Shown here: piece after piece, positions 1 to 8,409 of the stretch
Position numbering within the stretch: the first letter of the stretch is position 1
Layout of the letters: each line of letters begins with the position of its first letter
NCBI RefSeq assembly: GCF_018829635.1
Contig: NZ_JAHKKG010000001.1
Location: 682,001-746,000, forward strand
Direction: 5' to 3'
DNA from: Paractinoplanes bogorensis
Lineage (GTDB): Bacteria; Actinomycetota; Actinomycetes; Mycobacteriales; Micromonosporaceae
Length of the DNA: 64,000 nucleotides
Made by a program: the position numbers and the translations under genes
The notes under the pieces: model-generated
Told to the model about the DNA's origin: nothing
Seen by the model: only the letters and a program-made list of their open reading frames with translations
Databases searched by the model: none

Positions 1-26
1 TCGGTCAGGGGCCACCGCCCGGAGGC

Positions 27-236
27 ATGGAACTCCTCATGGCCTTCTGCTGCTGTGGCCCTTTCGTCCTGGTCGCCCTGTGGTTCCTCATGATCAAGAG
101 CAGCGTCGACCGGGACAACCGCAAGGGCCGATGCGCTTCCTGCAGCGGCCGGGGCAAGGTCTTCCAGGGCACCAACTCGTACAGCACCACTTGCACGTCC
201 TGCAACGGCACCGGCCAATATCGGCCGTATTCGTGA
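27..236 (+). CDS. small membrane protein with DnaJ-type zinc-binding motifs
   Basis: This 69-residue protein has two parts. An N-terminal hydrophobic stretch (about residues 5-25, with a Cys triplet at the start) looks like one membrane helix. The C-terminal half carries two CXXCXGXG motifs (CASCSGRG and CTSCNGTG), the signature of DnaJ-type zinc-binding repeats. A role as a membrane-tethered zinc ribbon is inferred, and no partner is visible. A GGAGG at 21-25 is too close to ATG 27 but about 13 nt from the in-frame ATG at 39, so the true start may be 39. There is no J-domain, so this is not a DnaJ protein. Confidence 0.7.
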   Translation: MELLMAFCCCGPFVLVALWFLMIKSSVDRDNRKGRCASCSGRGKVFQGTNSYSTTCTSCNGTGQYRPYS

Positions 237-275
237 GCGGTTGGGCAGCGTAGCCCCGTGGGGCACGATGTCGTG

Positions 276-470
276 ATGACTGAACTTGCTCAGCGACTGC
301 GCTATCGGCTCATCACGGGCCCCGACGATGCTGAGTTCTGTGGCCGGGTCAGCGACTTGGTGGAACAGGGGTACCGGCTGCACGGGTCTCCCGCGTTGAC
401 GTTCGATGGTCGACAGGTCATTGCCGCTCAGGCGTTGGTGCTGCCAGACCCGGCGGGCGGCGCCGGGTAG
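276..470 (+). CDS. DUF1737 family protein
   Basis: A 64-residue soluble protein of the DUF1737 type. The family pattern is clear: an N-terminal RLITGPDDAEFCGRVSDLV segment, then GYRLHGSPALTFDG and VIAAQALVLP. The biochemical function of the family is unknown. The ATG at 276 is preferred, but an in-frame GTG at 258 would add six residues. Neither start has a strong ribosome-binding site. The gene ends 31 bp before the next start on the same strand. Confidence 0.75.
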   Translation: MTELAQRLRYRLITGPDDAEFCGRVSDLVEQGYRLHGSPALTFDGRQVIAAQALVLPDPAGGAG

Positions 471-501
471 CCGGTGTCCGGGCCGTACTACCCTCCGCTG
501 C

Positions 502-1458
502 ATGCCTGACGATCACGTTTACGGAGTTCGGCTCTTCGTTCCAGGAACGGCAGCGTCGATGTCGCAGTGGCAGGCCGCGCTCGGCCGTTCCGGTCTGACG
601 CTGGACGGGCCGTCGCTGACGTCGCCGCGGCTGGGCTTTCGCGGGCTGGTGGAGTGGGTCGGCAACGACGGGTCGTTCGGGGCGGCGTTCGGGCACGGGA
701 CCATGACGCCGGAAGAGCAGCGCGCCGTCGCCGGGGCCGGCAGTGCCCTCGTCGTGGATCTGCCGGTCTACCTCGGTGAGGCGGCCGGCGAGGTGGCGAC
801 GCTGATTGCCGCGCTGGGCGACGCGGGAGCGTTGGGCGTGCGGCTGGAGCAGTCCAAGCTCGGCTGGCCGATCGCTCGGTGGGTGGAGGCTCTTGCGGGC
901 GGCGACCCGTGGCTTCTCTACCGCTGCGCCGTCGTCATGCTCGAGGACGGCGGGGTTTCACGATCCTGCGGCATGCACGCGTTCGGGTTTCCCGATGCGG
1001 CCGTCGAGGCCCCGCCGGCCGTGGCCAACGAGCTGCTCGGCGTGCTCAACGTGTATCAGCTGGCGGAGGACCCGACGCTGGTCAGCGGCGACACCTTCCA
1101 GCCCGACCAGGAGACTCCGCGCCGCCGGCTCGAGCGCTGGCCCGACGACGGCTACCCGGCGGGCCACGCCTGCCACAACCCGTTCGGCGTGTGGCGGCTC
1201 GGCGCCGAGGGAACTACGGCCGACTCGCGCAGCGAACTCCGGCCCGTGTTCATTCCGCCGCTGGTCGCCCTGCTCACTGCCGCCGAGCAGAAGGCCGACC
1301 GGACCCTCACCCGCGACGAGGTGGAACGGCTCACCAACGAGGGCACCTGCATGATGATGACCCACGACGACGCGAAGTCGCTCGAACGAGGCCGCGGCTA
1401 CGCCGACCTGGAGCCGGAGCTGGTCTGGAGCCAGTGGCAGGTCCTGCGCGAATCCTGA
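502..1458 (+). CDS. DUF4261-like hypothetical protein
   Basis: A 318-residue cytoplasmic protein that appears to have two parts. The middle (about residues 135-235) holds LYRCAVVMLEDGG, a GMHAFGFPDA segment and VSGDTFQPD, reminiscent of DUF4261-type proteins. The C-terminal 50 residues (TRDEVERL, EGTCMMM, RGYADLEPELVW) resemble a short module that recurs at the end of various actinobacterial and myxobacterial proteins. Function is unknown. ATG 502 is preferred because the open frame upstream of it (from 406) overlaps the preceding gene out of frame and is Arg/Cys-rich in an unlikely way. Confidence 0.65.
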   Translation: MPDDHVYGVRLFVPGTAASMSQWQAALGRSGLTLDGPSLTSPRLGFRGLVEWVGNDGSFGAAFGHGTMTPEEQRAVAGAGSALVVDLPVYLGEAAGEVATLIAALGDAGALGVRLEQSKLGWPIARWVEALAGGDPWLLYRCAVVMLEDGGVSRSCGMHAFGFPDAAVEAPPAVANELLGVLNVYQLAEDPTLVSGDTFQPDQETPRRRLERWPDDGYPAGHACHNPFGVWRLGAEGTTADSRSELRPVFIPPLVALLTAAEQKADRTLTRDEVERLTNEGTCMMMTHDDAKSLERGRGYADLEPELVWSQWQVLRES

Positions 1459-1574
1459 CGCCGTTTCCGGGTAGACCCGTCGAGCAGGCGAGGTGGCGAC
1501 GCCGAGACCGCAATCTTTCAAAATGGCACTGACGTCGCTCCTGATTCCGACCGGCATCTGCAACGATCGCACCA

Positions 1575-2123
1575 ATGTGGAACAGCTTGGAGATTGTGAA
1601 GCTGATCGTCGCCGGCATTACCCCCGTTGCCGTCGCCGTGCTTGCGTACGTACTTAATCGCGCTCTCAAGCGCGCGGAGAACCGTCAGTGGTTCAGTCAG
1701 AAACTGGTGGAGAAGCGGATCGCGCTACTCAGCGAGGCGCTGCCGGACCTCAACGACCTGTACTGCTACTTCGCATGGGTGGGCCGTTGGAAAGAACTCT
1801 CTCCACCGGAGATTCTGCTTCGGAAGCGACGGCTTGATCAGCTTTTCCATGCCAACAGCCCGTTCTTCTCCCCCGATGCCCGTAACGCCTACGAGAGCTT
1901 CGTGGACGCCCTGTTCGAGACCTTTGTTCAGCCTGGCAAGAGCGCGCGGCTTCGTACCGGACTGAGCTCGCAGCATGGAAACAGGATGATGACCTTCTCC
2001 GAAGGCTGGGAGCCAGGATGGAATGACATGTTCGCGGCCGAGGACAAACGCACGGCGCCGGACGTCGTCAAGGATCGGTACCAGGACTTGACCACCGTTC
2101 TTGGCTCCGAGGTGGGCGCATGA
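1575..2123 (+). CDS. membrane-anchored protein, gene 1 of overlapping triple
   Basis: A 182-residue protein with one N-terminal membrane helix (about residues 7-28, IVKLIVAGITPVAVAVLAYVLN). A charged, mostly helical cytoplasmic domain rich in Trp and Phe follows. I do not recognise the family. The stop codon overlaps the start of the next gene (ATGA at 2120-2123), so translation is probably coupled. The start has no obvious Shine-Dalgarno. Base composition is lower in GC than flanking genes, which hints at acquisition. Position and topology suggest it tethers the products of the next two genes at the membrane, but that is inference. Confidence 0.65.
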   Translation: MWNSLEIVKLIVAGITPVAVAVLAYVLNRALKRAENRQWFSQKLVEKRIALLSEALPDLNDLYCYFAWVGRWKELSPPEILLRKRRLDQLFHANSPFFSPDARNAYESFVDALFETFVQPGKSARLRTGLSSQHGNRMMTFSEGWEPGWNDMFAAEDKRTAPDVVKDRYQDLTTVLGSEVGA

Positions 2124-2770
2124 TTGTTCAGTGGTGCTGTAAGGGCCTCGCGAAGGTCGGGGAAGCGGAGATCTTGAAGATCTTCTCCAACCCCGTCGGG
2201 CTGATCTGCCAGGACTGGTTTCGCAGTTGGAAGGCAAGCGGGTCGTTCGAAATGAGCGCCGCGATGGAGCGCCTCACCGAGGCCGGCCTTCACCGTCATG
2301 TCAATGACTTCACCAGCTCGGATCCGCAGACGCAGTTGCCGTTCTGCGAGGTCACACCGTTCATCTCGCTCTCGGCGGGATGCGTCGACCGAGTCGTGCA
2401 GTCGAAGACGAACCAGGTTCATCGCGCGCTACGGACGGCACTGGACTTCGCCACCACGGATTACTCCGACCCAGCCCGGCCCGAGTGTCCTGGCTGGGTT
2501 CTCTACTGCTACGTGGTCGTGGGCTCCAATCCGGCGGTACGGATCCCGACCGTCGCCGAAGAAGTACGCGAACTCAACCACAACCGCGCCTACTCCGGGT
2601 GGTACTGGCAGGGTGAGGTCGCGGCCAAGCTGAACGTGCCGTCCGCGCAGATCCTTTGCGCTGAGCGCTACGAACCGCGGCCAGGTTGGTCGCCTCGTAT
2701 CACCAACGTCCTGGTCAACCCGGGGTTCTATCATCCGGCGGCGCTGCTTCCGGAACGGAGCATGCTGTGA
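2120..2770 (+). CDS. putative ADP-ribosyltransferase-like protein, gene 2 of triple
   Basis: A 216-residue soluble protein. Three features resemble ADP-ribosyltransferase folds: a TPFISLSAG segment at residues 79-87 (like the central S-T-S strand), ALDFATTDY at 107-115, and WQGEVAAKLNVPSAQI at 163-178 (like the strand carrying the catalytic Glu). The assignment rests on pattern memory only and is tentative. It overlaps the gene before (ATGA) and the gene after (GTGA at 2767-2770), so the three form one tightly coupled unit. No secretion signal or immunity-type neighbour is evident. Confidence 0.55.
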   Translation: MIVQWCCKGLAKVGEAEILKIFSNPVGLICQDWFRSWKASGSFEMSAAMERLTEAGLHRHVNDFTSSDPQTQLPFCEVTPFISLSAGCVDRVVQSKTNQVHRALRTALDFATTDYSDPARPECPGWVLYCYVVVGSNPAVRIPTVAEEVRELNHNRAYSGWYWQGEVAAKLNVPSAQILCAERYEPRPGWSPRITNVLVNPGFYHPAALLPERSML

Positions 2771-3756
2771 CGCTGCCGGCGGACCTATGGGAGGCGTTGA
2801 GGCTGGATCGCTCGGCGATCGAAGCGCAGGTCCGCTTTCACCGAGGCTATGCGGATCTTGAAGATCCGCCTTTCGACGTGCGTGCCATCGCGGAGATGAT
2901 GCGTCATGGACCCCTGCCGGGCGCCGACGGCGGTGTCATCGACCTCCTTGGCCGGAACGCGCCACCGTTGGAGCACTATCGGCCTACTCCGTCCGACCCT
3001 TGGATCAGGCCAGGCGAGATCGCAGACTCCCTCCGCCTGTCGGCGGTCGCCAACCTTCTCCTGGACACCCGTGCTGGTCGCGCTGACCTGATCCGTGCAG
3101 GTCATGTCTATCGCGGGGCGGGGTTGCCGTTCGGTGATTTCCTCCTCGTCGCCGCGACTGGCGACCGAGGAATCTCGATCTCGGACGCTGACCGGTTATT
3201 CAGTGAGTCGTCACGTCTCCTCGAGCCGGTGCAATGGATCTATCTTCTCCTCGCGGCCGTAGCCGATCTTGAGCAAGCCGTGCCGGAGCAACTCATTACC
3301 TCGCAGTCGATTGCGGTCGGCGCGGCCTCGCAGCCCTTCTCGACCTGGTGGCAGATCGGTGATCTGACCTCCCGGCTGGCGCCGGACGAGGAGGAGATCC
3401 GGTTGGATCTGAACCGGGCGATAGCGGAGGTAGCCCGAGCTCACGGCCGACAGTTGGAATTTGCCATGGCGGACACATTCCACTGGTCGACCGGGCACTC
3501 TCGGGTAGACATCGTGGATCTGGATCTCGCTGGCGCCGTCGCGATCGCGGCCCGGGTGATGGCCACACGCGGGCTCCGCCGGTGGGACCCCGCTGAGGAG
3601 TTCCACGATCTTTCGCCACTCGCACTGGTATCGATTACGATCGGCATCCAACTCGGAGGCGAGGATCCCACTCCGGAAGACGAACCAGGCCCGGACCCGC
3701 TCGGTCCCACGCCGGATCGAGAGGATGCGGGACGCTTCGATCACGGCTTCGAGTGA
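2767..3756 (+). CDS. hypothetical protein, gene 3 of triple
   Basis: A 329-residue soluble protein of unrecognised family. The GTG start at 2767 overlaps the previous stop by four bases; a longer open frame from 2686 exists but would run far into the preceding gene. The sequence is acidic and largely helical, and ends in a disordered Pro/Asp/Glu tail (about residues 300-329). A clustered HWSTGHSR segment near residue 240 could be functional. It ends tail-to-tail with the minus-strand gene at 3741, overlapping it by 16 bp. Confidence 0.65.
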   Translation: MTLPADLWEALRLDRSAIEAQVRFHRGYADLEDPPFDVRAIAEMMRHGPLPGADGGVIDLLGRNAPPLEHYRPTPSDPWIRPGEIADSLRLSAVANLLLDTRAGRADLIRAGHVYRGAGLPFGDFLLVAATGDRGISISDADRLFSESSRLLEPVQWIYLLLAAVADLEQAVPEQLITSQSIAVGAASQPFSTWWQIGDLTSRLAPDEEEIRLDLNRAIAEVARAHGRQLEFAMADTFHWSTGHSRVDIVDLDLAGAVAIAARVMATRGLRRWDPAEEFHDLSPLALVSITIGIQLGGEDPTPEDEPGPDPLGPTPDREDAGRFDHGFE

Positions 3757-4181
3757 CTCTCCTCTTGGTCCTCGTCGGTGAGCGAATCATCGTTCAGCCG
3801 TACGGTGAGAACCTGCCGACTAATCTCAGCGGCGAGTCGATGGCGCTTGCTGAAGCGCTTTATCGCGAGGTTCAACGGGCGCAGCACGCCGTTGACCAGG
3901 GGAAGAAGTTCCTCATGAGTGACTGGTTGAGATCCCTGCAGTCTGCTCAGCAGTTCCATCAGCGGGTATAGATTGCTCGTCGACAAGACCTGAAAGACCG
4001 GACGAGCATCGTTGAGATTGCCAAGAAGCTGGGCCCGGATAGCGGATTCCACCCGTTTCCCATAGAACCCGGGCCGATTCGCAGTGTCCACGAATCCGGC
4101 AAGTGCAGCTTGGCAGTCTTCCGCACTCTCGAGTTCCTCCTCGCGAGCCTGATGCTCAGCGTCTCGGCCAGCGGGCGTCAC
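3741..4181 (-). CDS. hypothetical helical protein
   Basis: A 146-residue, mostly alpha-helical protein with no recognised domain. It has a charged N-terminus, a central QLLGNLNDARPVFQVL region and an acidic DEDQEESHSKP tail. Its end overlaps the preceding convergent gene by 16 bp. The region is lower in GC than average and third-position bias is weak, so this could be a chance frame. No clear ribosome-binding site is seen. It may belong to the same acquired patch as the three genes at 1575-3756. Confidence 0.4.
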   Translation of the reverse strand: MTPAGRDAEHQAREEELESAEDCQAALAGFVDTANRPGFYGKRVESAIRAQLLGNLNDARPVFQVLSTSNLYPLMELLSRLQGSQPVTHEELLPLVNGVLRPLNLAIKRFSKRHRLAAEISRQVLTVRLNDDSLTDEDQEESHSKP

Positions 4182-4373
4182 AGGCGCACGACGCTGGACG
4201 CGCCGTCAACCAACGCGAGGATCATGACGAACCGCATCCCTCATCGAACCACAGGACGGCACGGCCTTGTCGCCTTTTCGGGGGTCGTGAGACGGATCAG
4301 ATGCCCCCGGAACGTCGCAGCCGATGAACCCCTACGGCAGCGAGTAACCAGGACTCGAGATGGGGCGGGGCCC

Positions 4374-4637
4374 TCACTCCTCGGCGAGCTCGGTCAGGAT
4401 GTCGGCGGCGTCCTGACTGCCGGCCGCGGCCAGGCGCCGCAACTCCTCCAAGTCGCCCCGCTCGGCGGCCAGCTGGACCAACTCGTCGGCGGCTGCGCTG
4501 CTGCCGGCGGAAGCCAGTGTGCGCAGCTCGGCCATGTCGCCGCGTTCGCCGGCCAGCTCTACCAACTGGTCGATCGCGTCGTGGTCTCCGGTTGCTGCCT
4601 GGGCCCGCAGGGCCGACAGCTCAGCATCATCACCCAT
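4374..4637 (-). CDS. short helical-repeat protein
   Basis: An 87-residue protein made almost entirely of about three tandem 28-residue units of the form LRxLAxxGxxxAADELVQLAxERGDxEE, ending ADILTELAEE. Each unit should form a helix pair, so the product is a small solenoid, probably for protein binding. The start is taken at the Met beginning MGDDAELSAL; an upstream in-frame extension looks non-coding. It is transcribed away from the fusion gene at 4748, and the 110-bp gap between them should hold both promoters. Confidence 0.6.
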   Translation of the reverse strand: MGDDAELSALRAQAATGDHDAIDQLVELAGERGDMAELRTLASAGSSAAADELVQLAAERGDLEELRRLAAAGSQDAADILTELAEE

Positions 4638-4747
4638 CCCAGCATTGTCATCGCCGATTGCGATGGGTGTAAGCGGCAACTTCGTTCGGCGCGGGCCGCA
4701 ATCGCCGTGATTCTTGAGGCATCCCACTTCAAGGAGCGCAGATAATC

Positions 4748-7348
4748 ATGTCCCGCATCCTCATTCGCGGTGGCCACGTGCTGTCGATGGATCCGGCGGT
4801 CGGCGACCACCCCGCTGGCGACGTTCTCATCGAGGACGGTGTCATCACCTCCGTCGGCCCGGCCCTGCACGACGTTGACGCCGAGATCGTCGACGCCGCC
4901 GGCATGGTCGTCATGCCCGGTCTCATTGACACGCATCGGCACACCTGGCAGGGCGCCTTCGGCCAGGTCGCCGCCGACTGGACGCTCAACGAATACTTCG
5001 CCGGCATCATCGGGCGGCTGTCGCCCCGGTTCACGCCGGACGACGTACGTGCCGGCACCCACTTCGGGGCGCTCGAGGCACTCGACACCGGCGTCACCAC
5101 GCTGTTCGACTGGGCGCACATCATGAACACCCCGGACCACGCCGACGCCTCGATCGACGCGTTGCGGGCGGCGGGGATCCGGTCGGTGTTCGGGCACGGG
5201 CCGCCCACCTCGGACCCGTCCTGGTACTACGCCAGTGACCGTCGGCACCCGGACGACATCCGGCGGATCGCCGCGCAGGCCGGTGGGCTGCTCACCGTGG
5301 CCATGGCCGCCCGCGGGCCGGAACTGTCCACCATCGACGCCACCGCGGACGATCTGCGGCTGGCCCGTGAGCTCGGGCTGCGCACCTCGATGCACGTCGG
5401 TGTCGGGCTGCTCGGGGCGCAACGGTCGATCAGCCAGCTGCACGAGCGTGGGCTGCTCGGGCCCGATCTGATCTTCCTGCACGCCAGCACCTCGACCGAC
5501 GACGAGCTCAGGATGCTGGCCGACGCGGGTTCCAGTGCTTCCGTGTCGCCGCGGGTCGAGATGATGATGGGGCACGGGTTCCCGGCCACGGGACGGCTGC
5601 TCGCCGCCGGCGTCCGTCCGGCCCTGTCGGTCGACGTCACCGCGGGGGTGCCGGGCGACCTGTTCGGTGAGATGCGCGCGGCGATCGAGGCCGAGCGCCT
5701 GCGCCGCTACGACCAGCTCCTGCAACGAGGTGAGCAGCCGGACGCCGTACCGCTGACCACCCGCCAGGCCGTCGAGTTCGCCACGATCGACGGGGCGCGA
5801 TCGCTCGGGCTGGACGACCGCATCGGCTCGCTGACCCCGGGCAAGCAGGCCGACGTGATCCTGATCAGGACCGGTCGCGTGCGCGATGCCGCCGCCGCGG
5901 TGGCCTTCGCCGCCGCCGGTGACGTGGACACCGTGCTGGTCGGTGGCGAGTTCCGCAAACGGCACGGCGTGAGCGCCGGCATTCGAGCCGCCGCACAGCG
6001 GGCCGAAGAGTCGCGGGAACGCATCGAACTGGCCGGGCCGGCCGACGAAGAGACCGCCACCTGGAATCAGGCCCTGAGCCACCACCCGTACGTCACGGTC
6101 GGCGCCACCAGCGTCGCCGACGTGCAGGCCGCGGTCCGGTTCGCCGCCCGGTACGACAAGTCGGTCGCGGTCCTGGCCACCGGGCACGGGGCGCTGACCT
6201 CGGCCGACGGCTCGGTGCTGATCAACGTGCGGCGGATGGACCAGATCACGATCGACGCGCGGGCCCGCACCGCCACCGTGGGCGCCGGTGTCGAGATGCA
6301 GAGCCTGATCGACGCGGCCGCCAAGGAGGGCCTCGCCCCGATCGCCGGCTCGTCGCCCAACGTCGGCGTCGTCGGTTTCACGCTGGGCGGCGGCCTCAGC
6401 CCGTTCCTGGGCCGGGCGCACGGTTTTGCGTCCGACCACGTGCGCCGGGCCGAGATCGTCACGCCGGACGGCGAGGTCCGCCAGATCGACGCCGACACCG
6501 AGCCCGATCTGTTCTGGGCGATCCGCGGCGGCAAGGGCAACTTCGGCGTCGTCACCTCGCTCACCGTCGACCTGCTGCCGATCACCCGTCTGTACGGCGG
6601 TGGCCTGTTCTATCCCGGTGAGCACGCGGCGGCCGTCGTGGAGGCGTATCGCGCCCTGATCGCGGAGGCGCCCGAGGAGCTCACGGCGTCGATCGCGTTC
6701 CTGCGGCTGCCGCCGGCGCCGTTCGTGCCGGAACCGCTGCGCGCCCGGTTCACCGTCCACGTGCGAATCGCGTACCTGGGAACCGCCGAGGACGGGGCCC
6801 GCCTGATCACACCCTTGCGCGAGGTGGCACCGCTGTTGATCGACTCGGTGGACGAGATGCCGTTCAGCGCGGTGGCCGCGATCCATGCCGATCCGGTGGA
6901 CCCCCTTCCCGCGTACGAGGTCTCGGCCGAACTCGCCGATTTCCCCGCCGAGGCCGCCGAAGCCCTGCTGGCCGTGGCCGGTCCGGAATCCGGCACCGAG
7001 GTGCTGATGGTCGAGATCCGGCAGCTCGGCGGTGCCCTCGCGCGCGAACCACGGGTGCCCAGCGCGGTCGAGCATCGCACCGGCGGGTTCCAGATGTTCG
7101 TGGCCGCGGTCGGCGCGCCCGGCATGGCCGAGGACTTCCGGCCGGCACTGCGCACGGTGTCCGACGCCCTCGCACCGTGGGCCACCGGCAAAACCCAGAT
7201 CAACTTCCTTTCCGCGTACGACGTGACAACCGCTGACATCACGAAGGCGTACGGGGAAACGGGTTTTGATCGTCTCCGGCACGTCAAGACGAAGTGGGAC
7301 CCGCGGAACCTGTTCCGGATCAACCACAACATTCCGCCGTACGCCTGA
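4748..7348 (+). CDS. amidohydrolase / FAD-linked oxidase fusion enzyme
   Basis: An uninterrupted 866-residue protein with two enzyme halves. Residues 1 to about 415 form a metal-dependent amidohydrolase (cytosine deaminase/atrazine hydrolase-like): an N-terminal beta segment, PGLIDTHRHTW with the metal HxH at His63/His65, SMHVGVG, FLHAST, and the terminal LTPGKQADVILI motif. Residues from about 420 to the end form a berberine-bridge/PCMH-type FAD oxidase: ATGHGALT with a candidate flavin-linking His, GGGLSPFLGRAHG, WAIRGGKGNFGVVTSLTVDL, and the C-terminal KTKWDPRNLFRINHNIPP signature. The Cys of bicovalent family members is not evident. AAGGAG about 12 nt upstream supports the ATG. It converges on the LysR gene with only 7 bp between stops. 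Confidence 0.85.
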   Translation: MSRILIRGGHVLSMDPAVGDHPAGDVLIEDGVITSVGPALHDVDAEIVDAAGMVVMPGLIDTHRHTWQGAFGQVAADWTLNEYFAGIIGRLSPRFTPDDVRAGTHFGALEALDTGVTTLFDWAHIMNTPDHADASIDALRAAGIRSVFGHGPPTSDPSWYYASDRRHPDDIRRIAAQAGGLLTVAMAARGPELSTIDATADDLRLARELGLRTSMHVGVGLLGAQRSISQLHERGLLGPDLIFLHASTSTDDELRMLADAGSSASVSPRVEMMMGHGFPATGRLLAAGVRPALSVDVTAGVPGDLFGEMRAAIEAERLRRYDQLLQRGEQPDAVPLTTRQAVEFATIDGARSLGLDDRIGSLTPGKQADVILIRTGRVRDAAAAVAFAAAGDVDTVLVGGEFRKRHGVSAGIRAAAQRAEESRERIELAGPADEETATWNQALSHHPYVTVGATSVADVQAAVRFAARYDKSVAVLATGHGALTSADGSVLINVRRMDQITIDARARTATVGAGVEMQSLIDAAAKEGLAPIAGSSPNVGVVGFTLGGGLSPFLGRAHGFASDHVRRAEIVTPDGEVRQIDADTEPDLFWAIRGGKGNFGVVTSLTVDLLPITRLYGGGLFYPGEHAAAVVEAYRALIAEAPEELTASIAFLRLPPAPFVPEPLRARFTVHVRIAYLGTAEDGARLITPLREVAPLLIDSVDEMPFSAVAAIHADPVDPLPAYEVSAELADFPAEAAEALLAVAGPESGTEVLMVEIRQLGGALAREPRVPSAVEHRTGGFQMFVAAVGAPGMAEDFRPALRTVSDALAPWATGKTQINFLSAYDVTTADITKAYGETGFDRLRHVKTKWDPRNLFRINHNIPPYA

Positions 7349-7355
7349 CCTGCCC

Positions 7356-8285
7356 TCAGCCGCCGGACGCGCCCGGGCGTCCGGCGGCGCGCAGGATGTT
7401 CGCCAGCAACGCCGCGGTGGCGGCCGACGGGGGACGGTCGCTCGGCAGCGCCATCGCCACCGGCAACTGGAGCGACTCGTCGTCCATGGCCACGAACGCC
7501 ACCCCCTCCTCGTGCTCGTTGCCGACCTTGGGCGCGAGGGTGACGCCGAGCCCGTTGCGGACCAGCCCGAGCGCGGTCTCCTGATCGGCCGCCTCGAACG
7601 GCACCTGCCGCACCAGCCCGGCACTCGCGAACGCGCGGTCGGTCATGGTCCGGTTGCCCCAGCCCGGCGGGAAGTCGACGAACATCTCGTCGGCCACGTC
7701 CTCCAGGTCGACCGAGGTCGCGTCGGCCAGCCGGTGCCGCAGCGGGCAGCAGAAGAACCACGGTATCGAGCCGAGGACATGCAGCCGTACGCCGTCCGGG
7801 GCGTTCCGCGTGCCGACCATGGCCAGATCCAGCTCGCCGGCGATGATCGCCTCGAGATGACCCGCGGTGCCGCGCGGCGATGTGCGCAAGGTGAACTCCA
7901 CCAGCGGGTGCGTGACGTGGAACCGGCCCAGCACCAGCGGCAGGTCGACCACGATCAGCCCGCGGGACTTCGGCCGCACCCCGATCGACGTCAGCGTCCC
8001 GATCCGGATCGTCCCGCGCAGACCGCCGCGCACCTGATCCACCGTGTCGCGGGCCCGGCGTTCCGCGATGAGCAGGGACCGGGCCTCGGGCAGCAGAGCC
8101 GATCCGGCGTCGGTCAGCGTGACCCCGGCCGCTTCCCGGACGAACACCGGCAGTCCCAGTTCCCGCTCCAGTTTCTGGATGGTCGCCGACACCGCCGACT
8201 GGGCCACCCGCACCCGCCGGGCGCCCCGGGTGAAGCTGCCCTCCTCGGCCACGGCGACGAAGTATTCGAGCTGGCGAAGTTCCAC
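7356..8285 (-). CDS. LysR-family transcriptional regulator
   Basis: A 309-residue LysR regulator. The N-terminal winged helix-turn-helix (LRQLEYFVAVAEEGSFTRGARRVRVAQSAVSATIQKLE) occupies residues 1-60, followed by a LysR substrate-binding domain. The GTG start is chosen because the HTH begins directly after it; about 94 further in-frame residues upstream are low-quality sequence. It is divergent from the chemoreceptor gene at 8410 and convergent with the amidohydrolase-oxidase fusion, so its target is not fixed by position. LysR regulators usually act on the divergent gene and themselves. Confidence 0.9.
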   Translation of the reverse strand: MELRQLEYFVAVAEEGSFTRGARRVRVAQSAVSATIQKLERELGLPVFVREAAGVTLTDAGSALLPEARSLLIAERRARDTVDQVRGGLRGTIRIGTLTSIGVRPKSRGLIVVDLPLVLGRFHVTHPLVEFTLRTSPRGTAGHLEAIIAGELDLAMVGTRNAPDGVRLHVLGSIPWFFCCPLRHRLADATSVDLEDVADEMFVDFPPGWGNRTMTDRAFASAGLVRQVPFEAADQETALGLVRNGLGVTLAPKVGNEHEEGVAFVAMDDESLQLPVAMALPSDRPPSAATAALLANILRAAGRPGASGG

Positions 8286-8409
8286 CGCACCACTATCCCG
8301 GTCGTGTGTTGCACCCGAATTGCACCCCGCCGGGTCCTCGGATCCACCCGGGCCCCTCCGATAGGGCGACTTGGCAACCCCCACCCCCGTCGTCCGGAGG
8401 CATTCCCCC

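Noticed and set aside
4559..7624. 1021-codon minus-strand frame opposite the fusion enzyme
   Set aside because: It is the GC-rich antisense shadow of the amidohydrolase-oxidase gene, dominated by Arg, Gly and Val with no domain motifs.
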